The notes under the pieces are model-generated. The model worked only from the letters and a program-made list of their open reading frames with translations. It did no database searches and had not been told where the DNA came from. This document shows, one piece after another, positions 5,994 through 13,188 of a DNA stretch of 16,750 nt. The first letter of the stretch is position 1. The number at the start of each line of letters is the position of its first letter. The position numbers and the translations under genes were made by a program. The stretch comes from Scatosoma sp045656625. Its GTDB lineage: Bacteria; Bacillota; Clostridia; Christensenellales; Borkfalkiaceae. The DNA lies in contig JAZORL010000026.1 in NCBI GenBank assembly GCA_045656625.1, positions 1-16,750 of the forward strand. The letters are read 5' to 3'.

Positions 5994-7595
5994 TTAGGGA
6001 ATATAGACGTCGGGCAAATCGTTCATAAAAAGTACGCAATCTCCCGCTTTGATCCATTTGGAAAGCTCCTCTTGCGCCAAATCCAACGTCTTTACAACGG
6101 ACAGCTTCGCCGCCTCGCCGCCTGCCGCCGTATAACCGCTCTTTACCGCGCCAACCAGCGTATCGCCAACCAAAATCACTTTATCCAAGTTCGCCTGCGC
6201 AATTTGCCGACCGAGCGTTTCGTTGATTTTTTCTTCCAATACGCCGCACTCGACAATCCCCGGCGTGACCACGCATTTTCCACCCTCAAAACGAGAAAGC
6301 GCCGCAATCGCTTCCTGCGCTCCAATCGGGTTGCAGTTATAGCCGTCGTCCAAAATATACACGCCGTTTTGCTCGATAAGCGATAATCTATGAGGAATAC
6401 TTTGCAAAGCGGAAATCCCTTGCTCAATCTCTTCCGCACTCATACCAAGCTCTTTCGCAAGCGCCGCCGCAAGCGCAATATTTTCCACTGCCGCATTGCC
6501 CAAAAGTCTTGTTTTGGCGTGCACGTCTTCACCATCAAGTTTCAAAACAAATTCCGTTTCCGTCGCACCGAGCGTAATATTTTCCGCATCCAATGCATAC
6601 GTGATTTTTTCTTGACTTAATCCTGCGTTTTCAATAGGCGCGCGCAAACTCTTGCCGCAAACAACTTTTTTCGCAACGCTACGTAAAATAACGCTCTTTT
6701 CCTGCCAAACGGCATCTAAATTTTCAAAGGTTGCAATATGCTGTTCGCATACGCCCGTAAAGATTGCATAGTCGGGTTGCACGAGGGTGCAAAGCTCGGA
6801 AATATCCCCTGCCTTTCTTGCGCCCATTTCCGCAATAAAGATTTGTTTTTTCGCAAACTCGGGGGAAAATACCGTTTTTGCAATCCCCATCGGGGTATTA
6901 TAAGATTCGGGTGTTTCCACAACGGAATACTTTTCCGAGAGAATCGTTTTTAAGATGTTTTTCACGGAAGTTTTGCCGTAGCTACCGACAATCCCCACAC
7001 GGATGATTTCCGTTTCGTTTAATACCTGCCCTGCTCGTTTTACGAATTTACGATTTCTTGCGTTCTCAAAAACGCCCGTGATTGCATTGGCTATCATCAA
7101 CGTAGTCGGCAAGCATATAGGCAATAACGCAAGCGGCGCATACGCAATCAACGCGTAAATTTCCGAGCCGTTCCAATCGGCAAGCGCTCTTAAACCCCAA
7201 AACGCCGCAATCGCAAGAATCACGTTCAAAACTGCGAACAATGTGTAAAGCCGAATCACTCTACCCGAGTATTTCACTTTCACCTTCAAGGCATATTTTT
7301 TACTCGCCAAAATGAAAAGCAGGCAAAGGAAAAGATAAGTCGCCGCCGCAAGTCCAATAGACCAAGCATAGCTTAAAAAGGAAAAGCAAAGGGAAACGAC
7401 AGCCGTTGCGAGCGCAAGCATAAGCGCAAGCACGGAAAGGCGGTTGTAAAACAAATTGTCTTTCCTACGAAGCCAACGCCAATAGTCCCTATTTTTATAG
7501 CCGCATTGTTGCATAATGCCCAGGCTACTTCCCGCCGCCACGCTCAAAATAATTCCGCAACAAGCCGCAATTACACTTCCTATCATTTCAAACAT
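5994..7595 (-). CDS. murF: Membrane-anchored MurF-type ligase (UDP-MurNAc-tripeptide--D-Ala-D-Ala ligase)
   Basis: A 533-residue protein against about 450-470 for a typical MurF. Residues 1-190 are a membrane domain with about five helices (near 4-24, 54-75, 78-98, 117-138, 148-172) in place of the usual N-terminal substrate domain. The Mur ligase core follows: P-loop GIVGSYGKTS (201-210), NTPMGIA (233-239), EMGAR (256-260), GNAAVEN (366-372), PHRL (401-404), DDGYNCNP (416-423) and VTPGIVECG (443-451). DD.YN.NP and the EMG motif are MurF hallmarks. MurF adds D-Ala-D-Ala to the UDP-MurNAc-tripeptide; here it would work at the inner membrane face. ddl follows directly, which supports the call. 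The start overlaps the hydrolase stop by 8 bp and has AGAGGA upstream. A related amide ligase with another substrate is the alternative. Confidence 0.88.
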   Translation of the reverse strand: MFEMIGSVIAACCGIILSVAAGSSLGIMQQCGYKNRDYWRWLRRKDNLFYNRLSVLALMLALATAVVSLCFSFLSYAWSIGLAAATYLFLCLLFILASKKYALKVKVKYSGRVIRLYTLFAVLNVILAIAAFWGLRALADWNGSEIYALIAYAPLALLPICLPTTLMIANAITGVFENARNRKFVKRAGQVLNETEIIRVGIVGSYGKTSVKNILKTILSEKYSVVETPESYNTPMGIAKTVFSPEFAKKQIFIAEMGARKAGDISELCTLVQPDYAIFTGVCEQHIATFENLDAVWQEKSVILRSVAKKVVCGKSLRAPIENAGLSQEKITYALDAENITLGATETEFVLKLDGEDVHAKTRLLGNAAVENIALAAALAKELGMSAEEIEQGISALQSIPHRLSLIEQNGVYILDDGYNCNPIGAQEAIAALSRFEGGKCVVTPGIVECGVLEEKINETLGRQIAQANLDKVILVGDTLVGAVKSGYTAAGGEAAKLSVVKTLDLAQEELSKWIKAGDCVLFMNDLPDVYIP

Positions 7596-8304
7596 AGAAA
7601 AATTCCTCTACCATGAGATTAAATAACGTGGGATTTTCCGCAAACGCAAAATGCCCACCCGATATCGTTTGTAAATCACATTGCGCAAAACACGCCGCAT
7701 ACGCCTGCGCTTCACGCATAGGCGTCGTTTTATCCTCTTCCCCTTCTATGATGAGTACGGGGTTTTCGACCTGCTTTGCGCACCCACGCAGGTCCTCGTT
7801 CACGATCTTTTTATAGCTCTCTTTCATAATCGGCGAAAGCGAACGATATTCTTCGCTCCCAAATTTCCGCTCGGCATACTTTGGCGCAAAACGTTTGACA
7901 AAGCGATATGCCCGCACCTTACACTTATACCGAAAACCGCGATTCATAATCACGCCGGCAGGACCGGTCAAGACGATTTTATCAAACGCGTTTTCGTAGA
8001 TAGCCGCCATTTTCACCGCCACACGACACCCAAAGGAATGGGCGATTACGTTGGGATTTTCCACGTCCAACAGCCGCAAAGCGGATTTCGTCCACTCGGC
8101 ATAATCCCCTACGGAAAAGGGCTTTTCAAGCGGTTTGCTTTTCCCAAAGCCCAAAAAATCCAAAGCCGTCACACGATAAAATTTTGAAAAGTAAGCAATT
8201 TGCGCCGCAAAGGCTTCCTTGGAAGAAAGATAGCCGTGCAAAAGCACCAAATCCTTCCCCTTTCCCTTTTGTAAAAACGAAATATCGGAAAGCTGAACGG
8301 TCAT
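7588..8304 (-). CDS. Alpha/beta-fold hydrolase
   Basis: A 238-residue alpha/beta hydrolase. It shows the oxyanion-side motif LLHGYLSS (21-28), the strand ALDFLGFGKS (47-56), a nucleophile elbow AHSFG with Ser90, the probable acid Asp191 in EGEEDKTTP, and the probable catalytic His218 in GGHFAF. The elbow has Ala where the first Gly of GxSxG is usual. There is no signal peptide, so it should act in the cytosol on an ester, thioester or similar bond; the substrate cannot be inferred. It lies 7 bp after rimI and overlaps murF by 8 bp, so it is translated with the cell-wall genes. Its AAGGGG site is close to the ATG (about 3 bp), which may mean coupling to rimI. Confidence 0.87.
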   Translation of the reverse strand: MTVQLSDISFLQKGKGKDLVLLHGYLSSKEAFAAQIAYFSKFYRVTALDFLGFGKSKPLEKPFSVGDYAEWTKSALRLLDVENPNVIAHSFGCRVAVKMAAIYENAFDKIVLTGPAGVIMNRGFRYKCKVRAYRFVKRFAPKYAERKFGSEEYRSLSPIMKESYKKIVNEDLRGCAKQVENPVLIIEGEEDKTTPMREAQAYAACFAQCDLQTISGGHFAFAENPTLFNLMVEEFFYV

Positions 8305-8311
8305 ATTCCCC

Positions 8312-8740
8312 TTAAAAAATCTTTTTCATCGTCAAAGCGTTTTCGCCGTCTTCGTAGTAATTTTTTCGTATCCCGTACTGTGAAAAACTGTATTTTTTAT
8401 ACAAAGCAATCGCCGCTACGTTGCTTTCACGCACCTCTAAAAAGCATTGCGTAGCACCCAAAGCAATCGCCCTTTCGAGCATAGACTCCATCAAAAGTGC
8501 GCCATAGCCCTTTTTGCGGTGTGCTTTCGATACCGCAATATTTAAGACTTCCGCATCCTCAAAAAGTACGGATAAAACGCAATAGCCGCATACCTGCCCC
8601 CCATCTTCGATTAAAAAGCAATGAGAAAAGGGCAAGGAAAAGCTCGAAAAAAGCGCCTGCTCGTTCCACGGATCGGAAAAACATTCCCTCTCAAGCTCCG
8701 CAATTTTCGGTAGGTCTTTTTCTTCCCAAGCGCGGATCAT
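8312..8740 (-). CDS. rimI: Ribosomal-protein S18-alanine N-acetyltransferase-like GNAT
   Basis: A 142-residue GNAT acetyltransferase of RimI size. The N-terminal ECFSDPWNEQAL pattern is typical of RimI. Acetyl-CoA motif A is at about 68-85 (NIAVSKAHRKKGYG). The C-terminal ALYKKYSFSQYGIRKNYY is the standard RimI ending. RimI acetylates the N-terminus of ribosomal protein S18 in well-studied bacteria; other RimI-like proteins have different targets. The ATG overlaps the tsaB stop by 4 bp (ATGA). The tsaE-tsaB-rimI order is very common in Firmicutes and supports the name. Confidence 0.9.
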   Translation of the reverse strand: MIRAWEEKDLPKIAELERECFSDPWNEQALFSSFSLPFSHCFLIEDGGQVCGYCVLSVLFEDAEVLNIAVSKAHRKKGYGALLMESMLERAIALGATQCFLEVRESNVAAIALYKKYSFSQYGIRKNYYEDGENALTMKKIF

Positions 8741-9366
8741 TTTGCGCCCCCTTCCAGATTGAGCTCCGCCGAGCTTTTGCGAACGTACAACGCCGTCAGC
8801 TCGCCAAACTCTCCCTTTTTCGCTTTCGCTATCGCCGCATTTTTCATGCCTACCGCCGTATCCGCAATCGTCAGCAGCGCTTTTTCGGCGATCGGCGCAG
8901 TCGCGGAAGAAACAAGCTCGTAGCCTTGCGCCGCTAAATCCAATACCTCCGCTTCCGTCAAATAAGCAGGGGGGTAGACAATTTGCCCGTTCTCATAGCC
9001 GCAAGCATAGTAGGAGCCGTGCAACGCATCAATAATGCAAAGCTGTTTTTTCTCTATCGCATTATATGCAATCGTATCGAAAGAAGTGATAGGCAAGGTC
9101 TTTTTTCCGTGCGCCAAAGCAAACCCCTTTGCCACCGAAATCGCAATACGTATCCCCGTAAACGAGCCTGCACCCACCGCCGCTGCGAAAAAATCACATT
9201 CCGACGTCGTCAGCCCCGCCTTTTTCAACGTTTCATCAATCACACCCATCAACGAGGTCGAGTGCTTCATCGCGCAATTTTCAATTTTCCCAAAGAAGGT
9301 TTCCCCCTCTTTATAAGCGACCACCGCCAAATGGTTTCCGCTCGTATCTATCGCTAAAAAGTTCAT
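8737..9366 (-). CDS. tsaB: tRNA t6A37 biosynthesis protein TsaB
   Basis: A 209-residue ASKHA-fold protein, slightly short for TsaB. It begins NFLAIDTSGNHLAVV and carries GAGSFTGIRIAISVAKG (about 66-82), the segment conserved between TsaB and TsaD. With TsaD, TsaE and TsaC it makes N6-threonylcarbamoyladenosine at position 37 of ANN-decoding tRNAs in the cytosol. TsaB itself lacks catalytic metal ligands and acts as a partner for TsaD. tsaE lies 9 bp upstream and rimI overlaps downstream. tsaD and tsaC are not in the window. AAGGGTG precedes the start. Confidence 0.95.
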   Translation of the reverse strand: MNFLAIDTSGNHLAVVAYKEGETFFGKIENCAMKHSTSLMGVIDETLKKAGLTTSECDFFAAAVGAGSFTGIRIAISVAKGFALAHGKKTLPITSFDTIAYNAIEKKQLCIIDALHGSYYACGYENGQIVYPPAYLTEAEVLDLAAQGYELVSSATAPIAEKALLTIADTAVGMKNAAIAKAKKGEFGELTALYVRKSSAELNLEGGAK

Positions 9367-9375
9367 AAAACACCC

Positions 9376-9777
9376 TTAATACTCGATTTCTCGTTCGTTT
9401 TCACTCAATTTGCGAATGATTACCCTCTTACAGTACGGGGGCAACAGCGGCGCAATGTTTTGCGCCCATTCAATCAAACAAATCCCCCCCATCTCGAAAT
9501 AATCGGCAAGCCCTAAATTTTCCGCTTGCGCAACGCTCTCGATGCGGTAGCAATCGTAATGGAACAGCCGACCGTCGTAATCGTTCATATACGCATAGGT
9601 GGGACTCGTCACTTCCTCTTCAATGCCCAAGCCTTTCGCTACGCCCTTGGAAAAAACGGTCTTTCCAGCGCCCATATCCCCGTCAAGCAAAACAACGTCG
9701 CCTGCCTGCAAGGTCTTTGCATATTCTCTTGCGAAGTTTTCCGTTTCTTCGCGTGTTTTCGTGATAATCTTTGCCAT
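9376..9777 (-). CDS. tsaE: tRNA t6A37 biosynthesis ATPase TsaE
   Basis: A 133-residue P-loop ATPase. Key motifs are Walker A GDMGAGKT (33-40), SPTY (58-61), HYDCYR (73-78) and the EW pair (103-104), all standard for TsaE. TsaE binds the TsaB-TsaD heterodimer and hydrolyses ATP to reset the t6A complex. It is the first gene of a compact run through ddl. The start is well placed by homology, yet no ribosome binding site is visible. Instead a TTGCAA-17-TATAAT promoter ends six bases before the ATG, so the mRNA may begin at the start codon. Confidence 0.95.
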   Translation of the reverse strand: MAKIITKTREETENFAREYAKTLQAGDVVLLDGDMGAGKTVFSKGVAKGLGIEEEVTSPTYAYMNDYDGRLFHYDCYRIESVAQAENLGLADYFEMGGICLIEWAQNIAPLLPPYCKRVIIRKLSENEREIEY

Positions 9778-9783
9778 AGTTTT

Positions 9784-9812
9784 ATTATAATACCAAAACG
9801 AAAATTTTGCAA
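9784..9812 (-). promoter_or_regulatory. Sigma-A promoter of the tsaE operon, positioned for a leaderless transcript
   Basis: On the minus strand, TTGCAA (9807-9812), 17 bp, TATAAT (9784-9789). Six bases (AAAACT) separate the -10 from the ATG, so the normal start distance of about 7 bp places +1 on the A of the start codon. Confidence 0.78.
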
Positions 9813-9831
9813 TCCTTTCTTGAAAAAATCT

Positions 9832-10482
9832 TTATATTTTCCACTTTTTTAAGAAATTCGAAAGCCGTTTGTAAAGCAAAATCGTCAAAAGGGACACCGA
9901 CACCGTTTTAACTACGTTAAAAATCAGCACCGCTCCCCAAAATTTTGCAAACGCTTCCTGCACCGTCATACCAAAAATCGAGCCCCCGAAAAGATATGCA
10001 TACGTCGGGAAAATAAGGAACCGATTGGCAAGCAGCGCCACCCCCGTCGCAATCAAAGACCCAATGCATAACGTACTAATCACCGTCTTCAAGCTTTTTC
10101 GATATTGATACAAAATCGCAGGCAACAGCAAAAACGAGCTTGTAATCAAAAAATTCGCAAGCTCGCCCGCACAGAGCGAGGACGAACTAATGCACCGCAA
10201 ACTCTCTTTCAAAAGACATACGATTACCCCTTCCACAGGCCCTAACAAAAAGGAAATCAGCAAAATGAACACGTTGCCGAAATCAAGCTTCAAAAACTCC
10301 GCGCCAAAAATCGGCATAGGAATTTCCAAAAAGCTGACCGCATAGGAAAGGGCAACGAAAATTGCCATAAAGGCAATCCGCTTTGCCGTAAACCGTCTTT
10401 TCATACGGTCTTTGAAGGATTTTTTGGGCGGTAAACTCGTACCTGCCCCCCTCTTTTCTATGTTTTTCCCGTTTTCTTGCAT
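9832..10482 (-). CDS. ribU: ECF transporter riboflavin-binding S component RibU
   Basis: A 216-residue membrane protein with about six hydrophobic segments after a charged cytosolic N-terminus of about 30 residues. ECF S-component features of the RibU type include FLKLDFGNVFILLISFLLGP (about 63-82), CLLKESLRC, and AGELANFLI in the following helix. RibU binds riboflavin outside and is moved by the shared energy-coupling module EcfA-A'-T, which is encoded elsewhere. The call rests mainly on the FMN riboswitch directly in front, since S components are hard to tell apart by sequence alone. The GGGAG ribosome binding site (10505-10509 region, 9 bp before the ATG) lies in a hairpin. The gene is alone in its unit or reads on into tsaE. 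Confidence 0.92.
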   Translation of the reverse strand: MQENGKNIEKRGAGTSLPPKKSFKDRMKRRFTAKRIAFMAIFVALSYAVSFLEIPMPIFGAEFLKLDFGNVFILLISFLLGPVEGVIVCLLKESLRCISSSSLCAGELANFLITSSFLLLPAILYQYRKSLKTVISTLCIGSLIATGVALLANRFLIFPTYAYLFGGSIFGMTVQEAFAKFWGAVLIFNVVKTVSVSLLTILLYKRLSNFLKKWKI

Positions 10483-10486
10483 AAAG

Positions 10487-10514
10487 AAACGCTCCCTTGT
10501 CCTTGGGAGCGTTT
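10487..10514 (-). promoter_or_regulatory. Ribosome-binding-site sequestering hairpin of the FMN riboswitch
   Basis: A perfect 10-bp stem. On the minus strand AAACGCTCCC (10514-10505) pairs with GGGAGCGTTT (10496-10487) around an 8-nt loop. The 3' arm contains the GGGAG ribosome binding site of ribU, 9 bp from the ATG. The 3' flank TTTCTTT is a poor U-run, so blocking translation is more likely than terminating transcription. Confidence 0.8.
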
Positions 10515-10579
10515 TTTGCTAAAATTCCGTATTTTTAGGTAATTTCGCCACTCTTTCGCACACAAAAACACCTAAAAAC

Positions 10580-10712
10580 GCCTTTTCACATCCGGACTTC
10601 ACAAAACAACCTTTGCTTCACCGTCGGTATCGGAATCACGCCGATTCGGGAACGGAAAACCGTTCTTCGCAGACTATACTGCCGGTAAGGAATCACACCT
10701 TGCCCCAAAGAC
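10580..10712 (-). ncRNA. FMN riboswitch aptamer (RFN element)
   Basis: On the minus strand the RNA contains the conserved RFN blocks in order: GGGGCAAGGTGTGATTCC, ACCGGCAGTATAGTCTGC, GGCGTGATTCCGATACCGAC and AAGTCCGGATG. The closing P1 helix pairs GTCTTT (10712-10707) with AAAGGC (10585-10580). FMN binding is expected to switch ribU off. The segment GCGTTTTT (10581-10574) overlaps the P1 3' strand and can pair with AAAAACGC (10516-10509), the 5' arm of the sequestering hairpin. It is therefore a plausible anti-sequestor that FMN binding would disrupt. TTTTTAGGT (10578-10570) can also pair with ACCTAAAAA (10540-10532). Confidence 0.96.
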
Positions 10713-10728
10713 TTATTCATTTTTTATT

Positions 10729-10757
10729 ATTATATTCAAACGCCGTGACGCTGTCAA
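10729..10757 (-). promoter_or_regulatory. Consensus sigma-A promoter of the riboswitch-ribU unit
   Basis: On the minus strand, TTGACA (10752-10757), 17 bp, TATAAT (10729-10734): a perfect consensus. The -35 hexamer overlaps the stop codon of the histidine kinase gene. Transcription would start around 10722, just before the aptamer. Confidence 0.93.
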
Positions 10758-12262
10758 GCGTTTTTATCCGCTAACGGGAAAAGGACGTAGAAAACACTCC
10801 CTTTGCCCACCTCGCTTTCCACACCGAACACAAATCGATGGCATTCCAAAATCGATTTTACAATCGAAAGTCCAAGTCCCGTACCCTTTACGGGGCGTTT
10901 ATGCGTTTCTTGGGAGCGATAATATCGATCCCAAATCCCGTTCAGCTCGTCCCTGGGTATGCCCGATCCCGTATCTCGCACCTCGAAACGGAAATACTCG
11001 TCGCCTTCCTTTTTCATGCGGATATAGACGTTTTTATCCTCGCCCGTATAGTTGACGGCGTTGCCGATTAGGTTGTACAGCACCTGCCCGATTTTTCCTT
11101 CGTCCGCCAGCGTGTATAAGCCCTCTTCTACGTCTACGTGGAATTTGTAATTTTGCGTTTCCGTCAAGTAATGGAAGCGTCCCAATATTTCGTCTACGTA
11201 TGCGCTCATATCTACGCTTGTAAGCTTTAATTCCGACAAGCCCGCAGTTATTTTTGATAAATCGAGCACGTCGTTGACCAACGAAGTCAAACGGTCCGCC
11301 TCGTCCACGATAACCTGCGCGTGCTGATTGCGTTTTTCGGGATTAGACCCAGAAATTTCCATAATCATGGACGCATAGGCTTTAATCATGGTCAAAGGGG
11401 TCTTGAAATCGTGCGAAACGTTGGCAATTAGCTCCTTTTGCATATGGTCGGTCTTGGAAAGTTCGTCTCTTGCGAAGTTCAAAGCCGATGCCAAATCCAC
11501 CATTTCTTCCCCGTATTTCGCGCCGTGGAAATCCACGTTAAAATCCCCTTCGGCGAGCTTGCGCGCCTTGTCCGTGATTTCCGAAATCGGCTTGGTCAAC
11601 CAACCGGAAAGCCCGCTCGAAACTGCAAAGGCAACCACCAAAACAAATACTCCCGTGACAATCGTTCTCACCATCAAAAGACTCGTCGTCGTACCAAGCA
11701 CACTCAACGATTTCCCGACGTAGAGATATACGCTCACGCCTTCCTGTATCTCCATTTCCGAGCCGTAGACGTAGGTATTGTTTTCTTCGTACACGACTGC
11801 TTTTCCGCCGTGATTGGCAAGTTCCTTTTTCATTCGCGCAAGCTTTTTTGAAAAGTCGTAATGCTCTTCAATTTCAGGTGCGTTTTCATCGAAATTCGGT
11901 TCTTGGGGAAACTCCACCTTCCCTTCTTCGTTGATAATGACGATTTGCACCTCATATGCATCGGAAAGGAAATGCAAAAAGCCGCTATAATTTCCGCCGA
12001 AGGAATCGGACGGACCATCCAAAATCGCTCGCTCGACTTCCTTACCCGTGCGAGTGACTTCATGCGCCGCTTCGTCCTTATACGATTGCCGCATAATAAT
12101 TTGTTGGGAAATCCCCAAGCCTAACACAATGAAAAGGGAAAAAATCGAAAAAATCGACCAAAGTAAAAAGAAAATACTCGCACTTTTTCGTTTGCGAAGA
12201 AAGCCACGCTGTCGGCGTGGCTGTTTAGGGATATTCTGTTGTACGCTATCCCCTCTTTTCAT
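10754..12262 (-). CDS. Membrane sensor histidine kinase
   Basis: A 502-residue kinase. Helix 1 is at about 28-52. An extracellular sensor follows (about 53-190), with acidic patches, and helix 2 is at about 195-218. The HAMP linker is at about 219-272 (LTKPISEIT). The dimerisation domain has His284 in ANVSHDFKTPL. The ATPase domain has the N box LIGNAVNYT (398-406), G1 DTGSGIP (430-436), F box IWDRYY and G2 GTGLGLSIV (460-468). All key residues are intact. It should autophosphorylate on His284 and pass phosphate to the regulator encoded 3 bp upstream (TAA AGC ATG). The build resembles the PhoR/ResE type of Firmicutes, but the signal cannot be told from sequence. The ribosome binding site lies in the last codons of the regulator gene. 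Confidence 0.95.
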   Translation of the reverse strand: MKRGDSVQQNIPKQPRRQRGFLRKRKSASIFFLLWSIFSIFSLFIVLGLGISQQIIMRQSYKDEAAHEVTRTGKEVERAILDGPSDSFGGNYSGFLHFLSDAYEVQIVIINEEGKVEFPQEPNFDENAPEIEEHYDFSKKLARMKKELANHGGKAVVYEENNTYVYGSEMEIQEGVSVYLYVGKSLSVLGTTTSLLMVRTIVTGVFVLVVAFAVSSGLSGWLTKPISEITDKARKLAEGDFNVDFHGAKYGEEMVDLASALNFARDELSKTDHMQKELIANVSHDFKTPLTMIKAYASMIMEISGSNPEKRNQHAQVIVDEADRLTSLVNDVLDLSKITAGLSELKLTSVDMSAYVDEILGRFHYLTETQNYKFHVDVEEGLYTLADEGKIGQVLYNLIGNAVNYTGEDKNVYIRMKKEGDEYFRFEVRDTGSGIPRDELNGIWDRYYRSQETHKRPVKGTGLGLSIVKSILECHRFVFGVESEVGKGSVFYVLFPLADKNA

Positions 12263-12265
12263 GCT

Positions 12266-12931
12266 TTACTCCTCGAATTTATATCCAAGTCCACGAAGGG
12301 TGACGATAAATTTGCGGTAATCCTTCAAGTTTCCGCGCAGCATTTTGATATGGGTATCGACCGTGCGATCATCGCCGTAGAAATCAAACCCCCAAACGTC
12401 GTATAAAAGCTTTTCACGTGTAAGCGCAATGCCTTTGTTGCGAACCAAATAGAACAGCAGCTCGTATTCCTTGGGCGTAAGCTCCGCTTTCACACCGTCT
12501 ACGTACACATTTCTGCCTGCCATATCGATTTCCAAGCCCTCGAACTTCAAAATCTCGTTCCCTTGCGGCTTGCTTGCCCGACGTTTGGTCACCGCATTGA
12601 TGCGCGCCATCACTTCCTTGGGCGAGAAGGGCTTCGTCACGTAATCATCCACGCCAATCTCAAAAGCAAACAATTTGTCGTATTCCTCGCTGCGTGCGGA
12701 AAGCATAATCACGGGGATATCCTTCGTCTTTTTAATTTCCTTGACCGCCGAAAAACCGTCCAAATGCGGCATCATCACGTCCATCAAAATTAAATCGTAA
12801 TCCTTTTCACGGCAAAGCTTCACCGCTTCCATACCGTCCGCCGCTTCAAACGCTTCATTCCCCTCAAATTCTACGTATTCACGGAGTACTCCGCGAATCA
12901 TCTCTTCATCATCTACTATCAAAATCTTCAT
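12266..12931 (-). CDS. OmpR/PhoB-family response regulator
   Basis: A 221-residue regulator. The receiver domain is at about 1-118: acidic pocket Asp7-Asp8, phospho-acceptor Asp51 in LMDVMMPHLDG, the Ser of LSAR, and Lys100 in VTKPF. The winged-helix DNA-binding domain is at about 125-221, with LTPKEYELLFYL, DVWGF, DRTVDTHI and TLRGLGYKFEE. All phosphotransfer residues are present. It forms a two-component pair with the kinase immediately downstream. AGGAG sits before the start. The leader has a consensus promoter and a direct repeat TTTCAC at 11-bp spacing, like the PhoP boxes of Bacillus, which could allow self-regulation (inference). Confidence 0.96.
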   Translation of the reverse strand: MKILIVDDEEMIRGVLREYVEFEGNEAFEAADGMEAVKLCREKDYDLILMDVMMPHLDGFSAVKEIKKTKDIPVIMLSARSEEYDKLFAFEIGVDDYVTKPFSPKEVMARINAVTKRRASKPQGNEILKFEGLEIDMAGRNVYVDGVKAELTPKEYELLFYLVRNKGIALTREKLLYDVWGFDFYGDDRTVDTHIKMLRGNLKDYRKFIVTLRGLGYKFEE

Positions 12932-13000
12932 TTTTTATAAAAACTCCTTTATTTCCCTCTTATTTATACCCAATTTTTGTCAACTTTAAGGCATAAACGA

Positions 13001-13017
13001 GTGAAAAATCGGTGAAA
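13001..13017 (-). promoter_or_regulatory. PhoP-box-like direct repeat, possible binding site of the response regulator
   Basis: On the minus strand TTTCAC occurs at 13017-13012 and again at 13006-13001, exactly 11 bp (one helical turn) apart. OmpR-family regulators bind such tandem sites, and the Bacillus PhoP motif is close to TTCACA. It lies about 10 bp upstream of a weak promoter-like pair (CCTTAA 12991-12986, 17 bp, TATAAA 12968-12963). Confidence 0.35.
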
Positions 13018-13068
13018 TTTTCCAAATATAGGTATAAATCTCATTTTTTTCGGTTATTTTATGGCATG

Positions 13069-13097
13069 ATTATAACATACACGCGCATTTTTGTCAA
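13069..13097 (-). promoter_or_regulatory. Consensus sigma-A promoter of the two-component operon
   Basis: On the minus strand, TTGACA (13092-13097), 17 bp, TATAAT (13069-13074): a perfect consensus. It leaves a leader of about 130 nt before the response regulator gene. Confidence 0.9.
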
Positions 13098-13130
13098 TAT
13101 CACTTTTTCATTGCACATCCTGCGTATTCC

Positions 13131-13161
13131 AAAAAAAAGGAAGACGTATCGGTCTTCCTTT
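13131..13161 (-). terminator. Intrinsic terminator after the DtxR-family gene
   Basis: On the minus strand AAAGGAAGAC (13161-13152) pairs with GTCTTCCTTT (13145-13136) around a 6-nt loop, and the T-run reaches eight. It ends the metalloregulator unit just before the next promoter. Confidence 0.9.
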
Positions 13162-13188
13162 ATATTTATATAATGTAAAAGGGTTTCC

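Noticed and set aside
12963..12983. TTGACA at 12978-12983 as the -35 of a promoter with TATAAA at 12963-12968
   Set aside because: The spacing is only 9 bp and there is no -10 at a normal distance.
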